DNA of 64,000 bases from Citrobacter freundii (GCF_029717145.1 NZ_CP099222.1:1860001-1924000), one strand, 5' to 3'; positions 17,392 through 25,561 are shown, counted from the stretch's first letter. The notes: generated from the sequence alone by a model not told the origin. Translations and numbers: made by a program.

Positions 17392-18339
17392 ATGGCCGGA
17401 GACTGGATAAAGATGCGTACATCACTGGTCACCAGCCCGAAGGTGAACGGAATTGCGCGAATACTGGAGCGTTCACCGGAGGTGGGAAAAATGTTCACAC
17501 TTTCGCATAACACCACGTTATCAGACGTTGTAACGCGTAACGTAACCCGTAACGTTACGGTGTCGTTACTAGTAACGTTTTGGTCTGCGGCAAATGAACA
17601 CTCGCGTAACGGTGTATTTGAAAATGCAGACCTGTCTGATATCGATGATATTGTCGGAGTACCCGGTTTTGGGGCTGCATTATCAACCGTAGGCTGGGCC
17701 ATTTATGATGCGGAGAATAACTGCGTCATTCTTCCAAACTTCAATGAATACAATACGTCAGGTGATATGCGCTCAGCTACGGCCAAGACAAATGCGCAGC
17801 GCCAGAAGGAGTTTCGTGAACGGAAAAAACTCCAGGAAAGTAACGTTACTCGTTACGTTACTAATAACGTAACGAGTAACCACAGAGAAGAGAAGAGAAG
17901 AGAAGATCTAAACCCAGAGAGAGAACGCGCGGGCGGAAGTCATTCTGGGGATGATATTTCTGGAAATCACCCACCTCTGCCAGCTATCCCTCCCAAACCT
18001 CAGAACGAGGATTTTGGGCCCGGTCTGGATTTTGGCCCATTGGGTAAATTTCCGATCACTGACTCATGGACCCCGTCTCCAGACTTCGTGCGTCAGGCTG
18101 CGCTCTGGGGTAAGAACGTCGGCACTGAGCCGGGTTACACCGCTGAAGAACTTCAGCAATTCCGTGATTACTGGATACCTGACGGCAAGGTTAAACACCA
18201 GTTGGCTTGGGAGCAGACCTTTGCCAACAGTCTGTTGCAATCGCGTGGTCACGGCCAAAGGACCGTCCATGTTGGACAGCGAGATCCCAACCGAATTTCT
18301 GAGCCAGATAAAACCATCCCGACCGGGTTCAGGGGGTAA
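17392..18339 (+). CDS. Phage replication protein (YdaU/O-like, origin-binding)
   Basis: A 315-residue protein. The N-terminal 130 residues (MAGDWIKMRTSLVTSPKV...) resemble the winged-helix replication-initiator domain of YdaU-type phage proteins; the C-terminal part (SWTPSPDFVRQAALWGKN, then FRDYWIPDGKVKHQLAWEQT) resembles the DnaT/primosomal DNA-binding domain. The middle is low-complexity. Iteron-like repeats lie inside the gene, as the lambda origin lies in O. The start at 17392 follows AGGAGG. It is next to a DnaC-like loader, with which it should recruit host DnaB. Confidence 0.85.
   Translation: MAGDWIKMRTSLVTSPKVNGIARILERSPEVGKMFTLSHNTTLSDVVTRNVTRNVTVSLLVTFWSAANEHSRNGVFENADLSDIDDIVGVPGFGAALSTVGWAIYDAENNCVILPNFNEYNTSGDMRSATAKTNAQRQKEFRERKKLQESNVTRYVTNNVTSNHREEKRREDLNPERERAGGSHSGDDISGNHPPLPAIPPKPQNEDFGPGLDFGPLGKFPITDSWTPSPDFVRQAALWGKNVGTEPGYTAEELQQFRDYWIPDGKVKHQLAWEQTFANSLLQSRGHGQRTVHVGQRDPNRISEPDKTIPTGFRG
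17530..17577. repeat. Iteron-like GTAACG/CGTTAC cluster 1 (putative origin)
   Basis: Five close copies of GTAACG or its complement (17530, 17537, 17549 as a GTAACGTTAC palindrome, 17564, 17572) inside the replication gene. They encode a VTRNVTRNVT peptide, so some repetition is coding, but the same motif returns at 17840. Confidence 0.5.
17840..17881. repeat. Iteron-like GTAACG/CGTTAC cluster 2 (putative origin)
   Basis: Overlapping GTAACG/CGTTAC palindromes followed at once by a purine-only AGAGAAGAGAAGAG run, the layout of lambda ori (iterons next to an easily melted or purine-rich tract). Probably the prophage replication origin together with cluster 1. Confidence 0.5.
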
Positions 18340-18341
18340 CG

Positions 18342-19091
18342 GTGAAAAACATTGTTAATTCTGGCAGCGCTCTTGAGCGCCTGAAGAAACTCATTCCGCC
18401 AGGAGTTCAGCCGAAGTTCACCAGCGCGGAAGAGCTGCTGGCATGGCAGAGGGAAGAAGGCCTGAAGCGGTGTGAAGAACTGGACAGGCTGAATCAGAAA
18501 GCCCGGACAGAGAAAATTTTCGGTCGCTCAGGAATTCAAAGCCTGCACCGCAGCTGCACTTTCGAGAATTACCATGTATCCGGGGAAGGGCAGCGCAAAG
18601 CCTTCACGATGGCAAAGAGCTACGCACAGAATTTCGGTGCTGGGTTCGCGAGCTTCGTGTTTAGCGGTGGCCCTGGTACCGGGAAAAACCATCTCGCTGC
18701 AGCGATCGGAAATCATCTCCTGTCCGGTGGCCAATCAGTGCTGGTGGTGACAATCCCTGACCTGATGCTGCGCGTTCGCGAGTGCTACGACGGTGGCCAG
18801 TCAGAGGCTTCACTTCTGGATGACCTCTGCAAAGTCGATCTGCTGGTGCTGGATGAAGTCGGTATTCAGCGCGGTAGCAACGGGGAGAAAGTCATCTTGA
18901 ATCAGGTTATCGACCGTCGCCTGTCATCGATGCGCCCGGTTGGCGTTCTGACGAATCTGAACCATGACGAACTTCTTGGCGCGTTGGGTGCGAGGGTTAT
19001 CGATCGCCTCCAGATGGATGGCGGGATGTGGGTGAACTTTGACTGGGGCAGCTATCGCAAGAACGTTAGCCATCTCCGGATCGTTAAATAA
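18342..19091 (+). CDS. DnaC/YdaV-like helicase loader ATPase
   Basis: A 249-residue AAA+ protein. Walker A is FSGGPGTGKNH, Walker B is VDLLVLDEVG, and an arginine-containing sensor region (ARVIDRLQMDGG) follows. It resembles host DnaC and Rac YdaV, which deliver DnaB helicase to the origin. It begins with GTG two bases after the replication gene, so the pair is translationally linked. Confidence 0.92.
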   Translation: MKNIVNSGSALERLKKLIPPGVQPKFTSAEELLAWQREEGLKRCEELDRLNQKARTEKIFGRSGIQSLHRSCTFENYHVSGEGQRKAFTMAKSYAQNFGAGFASFVFSGGPGTGKNHLAAAIGNHLLSGGQSVLVVTIPDLMLRVRECYDGGQSEASLLDDLCKVDLLVLDEVGIQRGSNGEKVILNQVIDRRLSSMRPVGVLTNLNHDELLGALGARVIDRLQMDGGMWVNFDWGSYRKNVSHLRIVK

Positions 19092-19109
19092 CCTCGAGGG
19101 AAAATCACT

Positions 19110-19421
19110 ATGGCAAGCAAATCACTGTGGGCAATCGTCGATTTCCTTCGGGTTAACCAGACCATAACGCCTCGTCAGGTCCAGAGCCTGCTGGGATGTG
19201 ATTGCAAGAAGGCACACAACCTGCTGCTTCACCTGGTACGCAGAGCGGTAGTAATCCGCACTGGCGAGCCGCATCGCCCGGTCTATTACTTCAGACCCGG
19301 CGGGGAGGTGAACATCAAGCAGCTCAAATCGAACATGAGCAAAAACATGGTCACATCAATTTGCCGCACAAGTCCGGCTATGCAGCGTGTACTGGCGTTT
19401 TACGGGAGAGCATCAGCATGA
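19110..19421 (+). CDS. Phage winged-helix-like protein of unknown function
   Basis: A 103-residue protein whose first 65 residues (LWAIVDFLRVNQTITPRQVQ, then SLLGCDCKKAHNLLLHLVRR) look like a winged-helix DNA-binding domain with a following beta-wing (GEPHRPVYYF). The C-terminus is basic. It may regulate transcription or replication. It is followed by an ATGA overlap with the next gene. Confidence 0.6.
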   Translation: MASKSLWAIVDFLRVNQTITPRQVQSLLGCDCKKAHNLLLHLVRRAVVIRTGEPHRPVYYFRPGGEVNIKQLKSNMSKNMVTSICRTSPAMQRVLAFYGRASA

Positions 19422-19948
19422 AACCGACATACGAAGAATTAGAGAAAAAATGTGCATTGCAGCAATCAAAACTGGCTGCGATTAACGAGCTGATGGGTGT
19501 CGTTGAAAAGGCCAGTGACATTGCAAAAGCTGGTATCGAAGAGCTGCAATCGCAAAACGCAGAACTGGCAGTACAGCTCGCTAACGCCGAGAGCAAGTGC
19601 ATGGAGCTGGCGGCTGAGAATGCGGGGCTGAAGGCTTTTGGCGACAAGCTTGATGAAATGCATAATGACCTAAGCGGGACAGGAACAGGGATTCAGGGGT
19701 GTCACGAAGCGCACATACAGCAAGTGGCAATTGATGCGGCAATTGAGGCTTTCGATCAAATAGAAACATCATCGACGGATGCAATCCTGGCTGAAGTGCG
19801 GGCGCAGGGCGTGGATGCTGCTCGCAACGCACTGATTAAGTTTGTTGAGGATGAGGTCGGGCCAAACACAAACGTACCAGGTTTAATTCGCGGCGCAGAA
19901 GTTTGCGTAAGTATCGCAGCCCAACTTCGCAAAGGAGCCGCGCTATGA
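19418..19948 (+). CDS. Ead/Ea22-like phage protein with coiled coil
   Basis: A 176-residue protein. Residues 1-80 form a coiled coil (EELEKKCALQQSKLAAINEL onward, rich in heptads); the C-terminal part (TDAILAEVRAQGVDAARNAL ... AAQLRKG) is the tail common to Ead/Ea22-like proteins of lambdoid phages. Function unknown. It starts inside the previous stop codon and ends inside the next start. A related C-terminal tail occurs at 20289-20786. Confidence 0.65.
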   Translation: MKPTYEELEKKCALQQSKLAAINELMGVVEKASDIAKAGIEELQSQNAELAVQLANAESKCMELAAENAGLKAFGDKLDEMHNDLSGTGTGIQGCHEAHIQQVAIDAAIEAFDQIETSSTDAILAEVRAQGVDAARNALIKFVEDEVGPNTNVPGLIRGAEVCVSIAAQLRKGAAL

Positions 19949-20292
19949 GCAAGTACCGTAAAGGGGCGGTTTATCTTCGTAAAATGAAAGCTGGCGATAA
20001 GTCTGATGATTTCCGCACCTACATGCGAATGGCGCTTTTCAGTGACAAAAAAGCATGGAAACACCCTGAGGAGATAAAGCCGGTAGTGCTCGTTCAGTAC
20101 GGTGTGAAACGTGTCGTTAGCGTCTTTATGAACATGGAGGATGCTACCGGATGTTTGTTTAGTGGAGCGTTTGAAAAACGGGTGCGCAACTCCCGGCACA
20201 ATCCTCGCCGTGGTATGCGCTATACCAAAGGCGACATGAAGAAAGCTTTCCGTAAATGGGCATTCAAGCACAAGCAGGAGGCAGCCCAATGA
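19945..20292 (+). CDS. Basic phage protein of unknown function
   Basis: A 115-residue very basic protein (MSKYRKGAVYLRKMKAGDKS at the start, KKAFRKWAFKHKQEAAQ at the end). The charge suggests nucleic-acid or membrane-surface binding, but no motif is visible. It is linked by ATGA overlaps to both neighbours, which supports that it is translated. Confidence 0.55.
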   Translation: MSKYRKGAVYLRKMKAGDKSDDFRTYMRMALFSDKKAWKHPEEIKPVVLVQYGVKRVVSVFMNMEDATGCLFSGAFEKRVRNSRHNPRRGMRYTKGDMKKAFRKWAFKHKQEAAQ

Positions 20293-20786
20293 CAGCACTC
20301 AACAAACAGGCTGGAGAAGGTGACGTGAGACCGAAAACGTATTACATCCATCCGGCGGCATTCGGCTGCACGAAAGACCCTGGCCACGGGCATGTGCCAG
20401 TTGTAAAGGCTGATGACTTCGAGAAGCTGCGCGCCAAGTTAGAGGCCGCAGAGAAGCGCATAGCAGAACTGTCTGCAAGCCACAGCAAATTGCGCGACAC
20501 GATGGCGACCATCCACAACACAATCCGAATGGATGGCGGATATACGCCACTGGCAGCAATCCTTAATGCTGCTAAACGCGCACATGAAGAGTCAGCCACC
20601 GACGCTTTCCTGGCTGAAGTGCGGGCCAGTGAACTTGATAGCTTGGCTGGCGTAGCTGAAACAATGTTGGTCAAGTTCTCCAATCAGCAGTGTTCATCAG
20701 ATATGCATGAAGTCGTTGGCTGGAAAATGGTTCTCCAGCAGGCCAGTAATCGAGCCGCCCAACTTCGCAAAGGAGTGCGGTCATGA
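20289..20786 (+). CDS. Ead/Ea22-like phage protein
   Basis: A 165-residue protein with an N-terminal segment (TYYIHPAAFGCTKDPGHGHV), a coiled coil (FEKLRAKLEAAEKRIAELSAS) and a C-terminal tail (TDAFLAEVRASELDS ... AAQLRKGV) resembling that of the gene at 19418. Function unknown. The start at 20289 is fixed by the ATGA overlap with the preceding stop; an open extension to 20256 overlaps the previous gene. Confidence 0.6.
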   Translation: MTALNKQAGEGDVRPKTYYIHPAAFGCTKDPGHGHVPVVKADDFEKLRAKLEAAEKRIAELSASHSKLRDTMATIHNTIRMDGGYTPLAAILNAAKRAHEESATDAFLAEVRASELDSLAGVAETMLVKFSNQQCSSDMHEVVGWKMVLQQASNRAAQLRKGVRS

Positions 20787-21739
20787 CCCCTAACGAAAAG
20801 CAAAAGCTTCTTCAGCGGCAGTCTCTTTCTCTCGATGCAAAGGTTGAGATGACAAAGCGTCGTATCCGCGATTTCTACGACCATTTCGATGGGGAGGTTT
20901 ACCAGTCTTTCAGCGGTGGAAAGGACAGTGCTGTATTACGTCACATCATCATGTCTATGGGATTAAAGATGCCATTTGTCTTTAGTAACACAGGTCTTGA
21001 GATGCCGGAGATTGTTGACTTCGTAAGGGCGCAGGCCAGCAAGGATGAGGGTGTCATTCAAGTTCGGCCAAAGGTTCCGTTTAACCAGGTATGGCAGGAA
21101 TACGGCTTGCCGATTGGCAGCAAGAAAGTTGCGAAGATGATTCGCGTCCTCCAGGAGGGAGACACAGGTCGGAACAGCAATATGCACAATCTTTATAACA
21201 CCGGAGTTAACTCGAAAGGCCAGTTCGCTAAATCATGGAAAATACCAGAGAAGTGGAGGGTATTCGTCAACAATGAAGCTCCTCGCATTACTGATCTGTG
21301 CTGCGACTTTCTCAAAAAGGAGCCGCTGGACACTTACGCTAAGGAAACCGGTCGACACGGAATCAGCGCAATTATGGCTGACGAAGGGGGGGCTCGTGAA
21401 ATGAGGACTCAATGCAATGTATACGATGGAAAGCGCCCAAACTGTGCCCCAATGCTTTTCTGGCTTGAAAGTGATGTCTGGGAATACATAAACAGCCGCG
21501 GGGTGGAAATATGTGAAGTGTATTACGACAGAGAGGTAAACGGTCGGCACGTCCCGGCAGAGAAAAGAACTGGCTGTATGTTCTGCGGATTTGGTGTCCA
21601 CATGGAAAAAGGCATGAACCGTTTTCAACGTATGGCCATTACGCATCCTCGCCAGCATTCTATCGTTATTGACCGCATGGGTATGGGTAAAGCTCTTGAC
21701 CTGATAAACGTTAAATACATTCCGGATGATGAGGACTAA
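20783..21739 (+). CDS. PAPS reductase/PP-loop family phage enzyme
   Basis: A 318-residue member of the phosphoadenosine-phosphosulfate reductase superfamily. The PP-loop nucleotide-binding motif is SFSGGKDSAV (residues 43-52). Cysteine pairs ITDLCCDFLKKEP and GCMFCGFGVHMEKG could hold an iron-sulfur cluster, as in reductases and in the DNA phosphorothioation enzyme DndC. Such genes are frequent in tailed phages; substrates are mostly unknown and proposals include sulfur metabolism or nucleic-acid thiolation. No dndBDE partner is present. It overlaps the previous gene by four bases. Confidence 0.8.
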   Translation: MTPNEKQKLLQRQSLSLDAKVEMTKRRIRDFYDHFDGEVYQSFSGGKDSAVLRHIIMSMGLKMPFVFSNTGLEMPEIVDFVRAQASKDEGVIQVRPKVPFNQVWQEYGLPIGSKKVAKMIRVLQEGDTGRNSNMHNLYNTGVNSKGQFAKSWKIPEKWRVFVNNEAPRITDLCCDFLKKEPLDTYAKETGRHGISAIMADEGGAREMRTQCNVYDGKRPNCAPMLFWLESDVWEYINSRGVEICEVYYDREVNGRHVPAEKRTGCMFCGFGVHMEKGMNRFQRMAITHPRQHSIVIDRMGMGKALDLINVKYIPDDED

Positions 21740-21742
21740 CCC

Positions 21743-22573
21743 ATGACAACTAACAACCACCCGGCGCACGGTCCTGTATCACTCGATCGCCTGCACCAGA
21801 TAAGCGAAATACTCAGCAAAGCAGCAGCACAAAGTGACGGCGGTAACCTCGGCTACGCAATGGCTGATGCTGTGAAGGTGATTGATGAAGTGCTGGAAGC
21901 GAGGAACGCCGAGCCGGTAGTGCTGGATGAAGATCCGCGCGACGCATTCGAGCGATCATTCAAAATGCCGAAGCATGTCACCCGCTGTGGCACTGGATAT
22001 GCAGTAACGGAGTATTCCGCATGGTTGGCCCATGATTTCATCAGGATGTGGGAGGGCTGGAAGGCCTGCCGCGCCGCCATGCTTAAGTCGTTCGGTAATT
22101 CCGAACAACTGGACGAAGTTGGTTCATGGGATAACCATATGAACACTCCCACCGATAAACCAGCAATCAATACTGACGAGTTGCTTAAACACATCGAAGG
22201 CATGGAAGTATCAGTAGACGTCAGCACCTGTGATGCAGATGCTGGCCATCGTTATTTCGGCACTGTAACTGAAATATCTGAACTGGATACAGCAAGGAAT
22301 GGCTACATCCTGTTGGTTCAGGATGCGAAGCCAAACTTCAAACCGGCTGGCAACTCTCCGGCAACTCCGGATGGTTGGCAGTTGGTTCCAAAAGAGCCAA
22401 CGGAGGCTATGAATAAAGCAGGATGGGCAGCAATGAACGAACATGATGCCATTAACCCGACATACAGGGCTATGCTCGCAGCAGCACCTCAGCAGGACGT
22501 GAGGTTAGCATTGGAAATCGGCATGTCCCGTTACGCAGGTGCTATGCAAAAGCTCGTAGACTCTGGTGATTGA
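21743..22573 (+). CDS. Phage accessory protein of unknown function
   Basis: A 276-residue mosaic protein. Segment ATPDGWQLVPKEPTEAMNKA and the following YRAMLAAAPQ are a tail I recognise from many enterobacterial phage hypothetical proteins. The N-terminal part (LHQISEILSKAAAQSDGG) and a central beta-rich part (MEVSVDVSTCDADAGHRYFG) are unrelated to it. No catalytic motif. Last gene before a terminator. Confidence 0.55.
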   Translation: MTTNNHPAHGPVSLDRLHQISEILSKAAAQSDGGNLGYAMADAVKVIDEVLEARNAEPVVLDEDPRDAFERSFKMPKHVTRCGTGYAVTEYSAWLAHDFIRMWEGWKACRAAMLKSFGNSEQLDEVGSWDNHMNTPTDKPAINTDELLKHIEGMEVSVDVSTCDADAGHRYFGTVTEISELDTARNGYILLVQDAKPNFKPAGNSPATPDGWQLVPKEPTEAMNKAGWAAMNEHDAINPTYRAMLAAAPQQDVRLALEIGMSRYAGAMQKLVDSGD

Positions 22574-22620
22574 TATAACCTGCCATACAAGCGATATGTG
22601 AATTCCCATATCGACAATAT

Positions 22621-22646
22621 AACCCGCTACGGCGGGTTTTCTTTTT
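22621..22646 (+). terminator. Terminator
   Basis: AACCCGC-TAC-GGCGGGTT stem followed by TTCTTTTT, 47 bases after the stop codon at 22573. Confidence 0.85.
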
Positions 22647-22700
22647 CGCTTCATCGATCCCTGCTACGATTCACTTACTTTTACTGATGGGAATAGGGAT

Positions 22701-22868
22701 ATGAAGAAAGTTCTTGTTGTTTTATTGGTGTCACTTTTTTCACTGACAGCAACGGCAGCAAACAAGCCATGCTCAGGTAAGAAAGGCGGAATATCGCATT
22801 GTTCGGGTGAAAAATTTGTTTGTAATGATGGCTCTATCAGCAAGTCCAAGAAGGTTTGCCAGAAATAG
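22701..22868 (+). CDS. Small exported cysteine-containing protein
   Basis: A 55-residue protein with a signal peptide (MKKVLVVLLVSLFSLTATAA) and a 35-residue mature part with four cysteines (KPCSGKKGG, HCSGEKF, VCNDGS, KVCQK), likely two disulphides. The start has ATAGGGAT upstream. It stands alone between two terminators, the pattern of a moron with its own promoter. Similar tiny secreted proteins occur in enterobacterial genomes; the function is unknown to me. Confidence 0.65.
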   Translation: MKKVLVVLLVSLFSLTATAANKPCSGKKGGISHCSGEKFVCNDGSISKSKKVCQK

Positions 22869-22899
22869 TTATCAATAAATAGCACTCACCATCAAGATT

Positions 22900-22924
22900 A
22901 AACCCGCTACGGCGGGTTTTTTCT
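22900..22924 (+). terminator. Terminator
   Basis: AACCCGC-TAC-GGCGGGTT stem followed by TTTTCTT, 32 bases after the small exported protein gene; nearly a copy of the hairpin at 22621. Confidence 0.85.
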
Positions 22925-23008
22925 TGCATTGATTTTCCATTATCAACTGTACATAATGTCAGTGTCAGCCTGAACAACTGACAACTTGATGCGCCACGGA
23001 GAGAAACC

Positions 23009-23611
23009 ATGGCGCACGAACTACAACTAATCAAGCAGTCCTCAGGAATCCTGATCCCCGCTACGCCGGAGACCAGCGATTTACTGCAATCAAAAATCAA
23101 ACTCGGCGCCGTGCTGGTGGCTGAGTTCCGGCAGGTACGCAACCCGGCTTTTCACCGTCGCTTCTTCGCATTACTCAATCTCGGCTTCGAATACTGGGAA
23201 CCCACCGGCGGGGCGATATCCAGCAATGAGCGTAAGCTCGTAAATGGTTATGCTAAATTCCTCGCGGTATTTGGTGGAAACGAAGGCGCACTGCTGGATG
23301 CTGCCGAGCAGTATCTGGAGCAGGTAGCCAGTCGTCGAATTACCAATGGGATCAGCCTGTGTAAATCCTTTGACGCGTACCGTGCCTGGGTAATTGTCGA
23401 GGCCGGCCACTACGACGCAATTCAACTACCTGACGGAACTCTTCGTAAACACCCCCGCAGCATAGCTTTCGCCAACATGGACGAAACCGAGTTCCAGCAA
23501 CTGTACAAAGCCGCGCTCGATGTTCTGTGGCGCTGGGTATTGTCCCGGGCATTCAAGACTCAGCGAGAAGCGGAAAACGCCGCATCGCAGCTCATGAGCT
23601 TTGCGGGGTGA
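23009..23611 (+). CDS. DUF1367 family phage protein
   Basis: A 200-residue protein (MAHELQLIKQSSGILIPATP at the start) of the DUF1367 family, found beside ninG and recombination genes in lambdoid phages. It contains a conserved aromatic/basic middle (FRQVRNPAFHRRFFALLNLG). Possibly a nuclease or recombination accessory, but no function is established to my knowledge. GGAGAGAAACC lies upstream. Its stop overlaps the next start. Confidence 0.8.
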   Translation: MAHELQLIKQSSGILIPATPETSDLLQSKIKLGAVLVAEFRQVRNPAFHRRFFALLNLGFEYWEPTGGAISSNERKLVNGYAKFLAVFGGNEGALLDAAEQYLEQVASRRITNGISLCKSFDAYRAWVIVEAGHYDAIQLPDGTLRKHPRSIAFANMDETEFQQLYKAALDVLWRWVLSRAFKTQREAENAASQLMSFAG

Positions 23612-23811
23612 TGGCGATGAAATATTCCTGGTTCCACCATCACGAATGCACAACCGAACAGGCAAACGAGCTGGTGGCGAGTTATCGCCGTCGTGGCGCC
23701 ACAGTAGAACGCAGCCTGAACCGCGACAACATCACCTGGACCGTCAGCGTTCAGCTGCCGGAAAGCGAGAAAGCGCCGCGCCCGAGTAAGGTCTGGCAAA
23801 ACAGGGCGTGA
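23611..23811 (+). CDS. Small phage protein in the nin region
   Basis: A 66-residue protein (MAMKYSWFHHHECTTEQANE). The ATG at 23611 overlaps the DUF1367 stop; a second ATG at 23617 is equally possible. A His-rich start and basic body; I recall close relatives in Salmonella phages next to ninG. Function unknown. Confidence 0.6.
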   Translation: MAMKYSWFHHHECTTEQANELVASYRRRGATVERSLNRDNITWTVSVQLPESEKAPRPSKVWQNRA

Positions 23812-23819
23812 GGTTGAGC

Positions 23820-24428
23820 ATGGCTAAGCTACCGCGCCGTAAGTGCGCCAACAAAGAATGCCGCCAGTGGTTCCACCCGGTGCGTGATACGCAGACTGTC
23901 TGCGGTTATGAGTGCGCCATCGCCGTCGGCAAAGTGCAGACCAGAAAAGCGCGGGAAACCGCACGGCATGCAGAACGGATGCAACAGCGAATGCGTGAAA
24001 AGAAAGAGCGTGCCGCCTGGCGAAAACGTAAAGCTGCAGTTAAGCCGCTGAAGCACTGGGAGGATTTAACCCAGCGCGTCGTCAATGACTATATTCGCGA
24101 GCGTGACCATGATTTGCCATGCATCAGTTGTGGGACGTTCGACACCGTCCAGTGGGAAGCTGGTCACTACCGGTCACGCGGTAAGGCATCACACCTGCGC
24201 TACAACGAAGACAATATCAGTAAACAGTGCCACCACTGCAATGTGCAATTGTCGGGCAATCAGCAGCAGTACCGGCTTGGGCTTATAGAGAAAATCGGGT
24301 CTGAGCGCGTTGAGGCTCTCGAAAACAACAACGTTCCACACCGATACACCATCGAAGAACTCGAATCCATCAGGAAGCATTACAGCGCATTGCGTCGAGA
24401 GTTAATTAAGAGCAGGGAGGCAGCATGA
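23820..24428 (+). CDS. ninG: NinG recombination protein
   Basis: A 202-residue homologue of lambda NinG/Rap, which resolves recombination intermediates in the Red pathway. The N-terminal zinc-binding part has CANKECRQWFHP and CGYECA; the middle has a conserved DLPCISCG and AGHYRSRG; a later CHHCN completes a second cysteine set, as in HNH-like nucleases. The start at 23820 gives the family N-terminus MAKLPRRKC. Coupled to the following small gene by ATGA. Confidence 0.92.
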   Translation: MAKLPRRKCANKECRQWFHPVRDTQTVCGYECAIAVGKVQTRKARETARHAERMQQRMREKKERAAWRKRKAAVKPLKHWEDLTQRVVNDYIRERDHDLPCISCGTFDTVQWEAGHYRSRGKASHLRYNEDNISKQCHHCNVQLSGNQQQYRLGLIEKIGSERVEALENNNVPHRYTIEELESIRKHYSALRRELIKSREAA

Positions 24429-24559
24429 CACCAGAACTGATTGAAATCCTTCGCGTTCGCTGGCAGCGATTGCGCTTATACCACTTTCCCGGCTCTGTGC
24501 TGACGGACTACCGAATACTGAAGAACTACGTGAAAACTTACGCTGGAGAAACACGATGA
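24425..24559 (+). CDS. Small phage protein between ninG and Q
   Basis: A 44-residue basic protein (MTPELIEILRVRWQRLRLYH at the start). Both ends are ATGA overlaps, with ninG and Q, which strongly suggests it is translated. The first half is an amphipathic helix. Function unknown. Confidence 0.6.
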   Translation: MTPELIEILRVRWQRLRLYHFPGSVLTDYRILKNYVKTYAGETR

Positions 24560-25365
24560 ACCTCGAATCAATCGCAAAATACTTTGCACCGAAGTCCCCG
24601 ATGTTCAGTGACTCCTCGCGGGCAACAGCTACAGACAATCTCACTGGTACTGATGTGATGGCCGCTCTTGGCCTCGTTAATGCTAAGTGCGGATTTGGTT
24701 TCGATCTTTACCTGGCAAAAATTGGCATCAGCAGCCCGGAGCGGGCAATGGAGGCTCTATATGGTTCAGCCGTTGAGATATCACGACATTTCAGACCAGT
24801 TACTGAACTCGATGAAGGATTACGCCAACGAGTTCTCGAAATACTGTGCGCTTTTGCTTATCAGGATTACGCCCGTAGTGCGGCAAGCGTTCGCAAATGC
24901 GACTGTTGCGATGGGGACGGCTTTACCGAGGCAGATATTTTCACAAATAAAGTTCAGTACCCGGATGGGAAACCGCCTAAATGGGCAAAAATCACGAAGG
25001 GGGTTTGCCCGTCCTATTGGGAGGAATGGAAGTCGGTACGGGAGACTGCGCGCGTTTTATGCTCAGCCTGTAACGGAAAAGGTGTTATCAGCAATGCGTG
25101 TCGCTGCCATGGGAAAGGGAAGGTACTGGACAAGAAAGAAACGGAGATGCAGGGCGTGCCGGTTATGAAAGTTTGTGAGCGCTGCACAGGCAGAGGTTAT
25201 GCCCGGCTTAAATTCTCTAATGTGCTGGAGGGTGTACGCACCGAGTGGGATGTGAAGAAAACCACGGCTTATGACCACATCCAGCCATTATTCGAATTAT
25301 TGGTAGAAGAGTGTCACCGGCAGGAGGGATATGCAGACAGTGCATTGAAATCAGTTACTCAATAG
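24556..25365 (+). CDS. Q: Late gene antiterminator Q (phage 82-type)
   Basis: A 269-residue Q protein of the zinc-containing kind. A DnaJ-like cysteine array is visible: CDCCDGDG, CSACNGKG, CRCHGKG and CERCTGRG. Q binds the qut site at the late promoter and lets RNA polymerase pass terminators through lysis, head and tail genes. It is the last gene of the rightward early operon, directly ahead of the late promoter at 25407. Confidence 0.9.
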   Translation: MNLESIAKYFAPKSPMFSDSSRATATDNLTGTDVMAALGLVNAKCGFGFDLYLAKIGISSPERAMEALYGSAVEISRHFRPVTELDEGLRQRVLEILCAFAYQDYARSAASVRKCDCCDGDGFTEADIFTNKVQYPDGKPPKWAKITKGVCPSYWEEWKSVRETARVLCSACNGKGVISNACRCHGKGKVLDKKETEMQGVPVMKVCERCTGRGYARLKFSNVLEGVRTEWDVKKTTAYDHIQPLFELLVEECHRQEGYADSALKSVTQ

Positions 25366-25406
25366 TGATTTTTTCTATGGAAGGTAAATTTTAGAGAAAA
25401 TAGATA

Positions 25407-25435
25407 TTGTGGTTTACGGAATTTTCGTCTAGTAT
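25407..25435 (+). promoter_or_regulatory. Late promoter pR'
   Basis: TTGTGG (25407-25412), 17-bp spacer, TAGTAT (25430-25435), 42 bases after the Q stop codon and followed by a terminator about 55 bases downstream. This is the standard promoter, pause and tR' layout on which Q acts. Confidence 0.75.
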
Positions 25436-25488
25436 CGGCTCTAACGCTGGGAATCCGTTCAATCGTTTCGACCAGCAATAAAATATTC

Positions 25489-25518
25489 AAGCCCTGCGGT
25501 TAACTCCGTGGGGCTTTT
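25489..25518 (+). terminator. Late-leader terminator tR'
   Basis: AGCCCTGCGG and CCGTGGGGCT pair into a stem followed by TTTTGCG. In the absence of Q it should stop the late transcript, keeping lysis and structural genes off in the lysogen. Confidence 0.75.
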
Positions 25519-25561
25519 GCGTTTCTGGAGGTAACGGCGAGGCGCTACCCTCGCCTTAACA

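Noticed and set aside
17286..17510. A 74-codon frame overlapping the start of the replication gene
   Set aside because: It runs out of frame through the conserved N-terminus of the replication protein and has no supporting ribosome-binding site; the true start with AGGAGG is at 17392.
20783..21739. PAPS-reductase-like gene considered as part of a Dnd phosphorothioation defence system
   Set aside because: No dndA, dndB, dndD, dndE or restriction partner lies within the prophage; kept only as an enzyme of unknown substrate.
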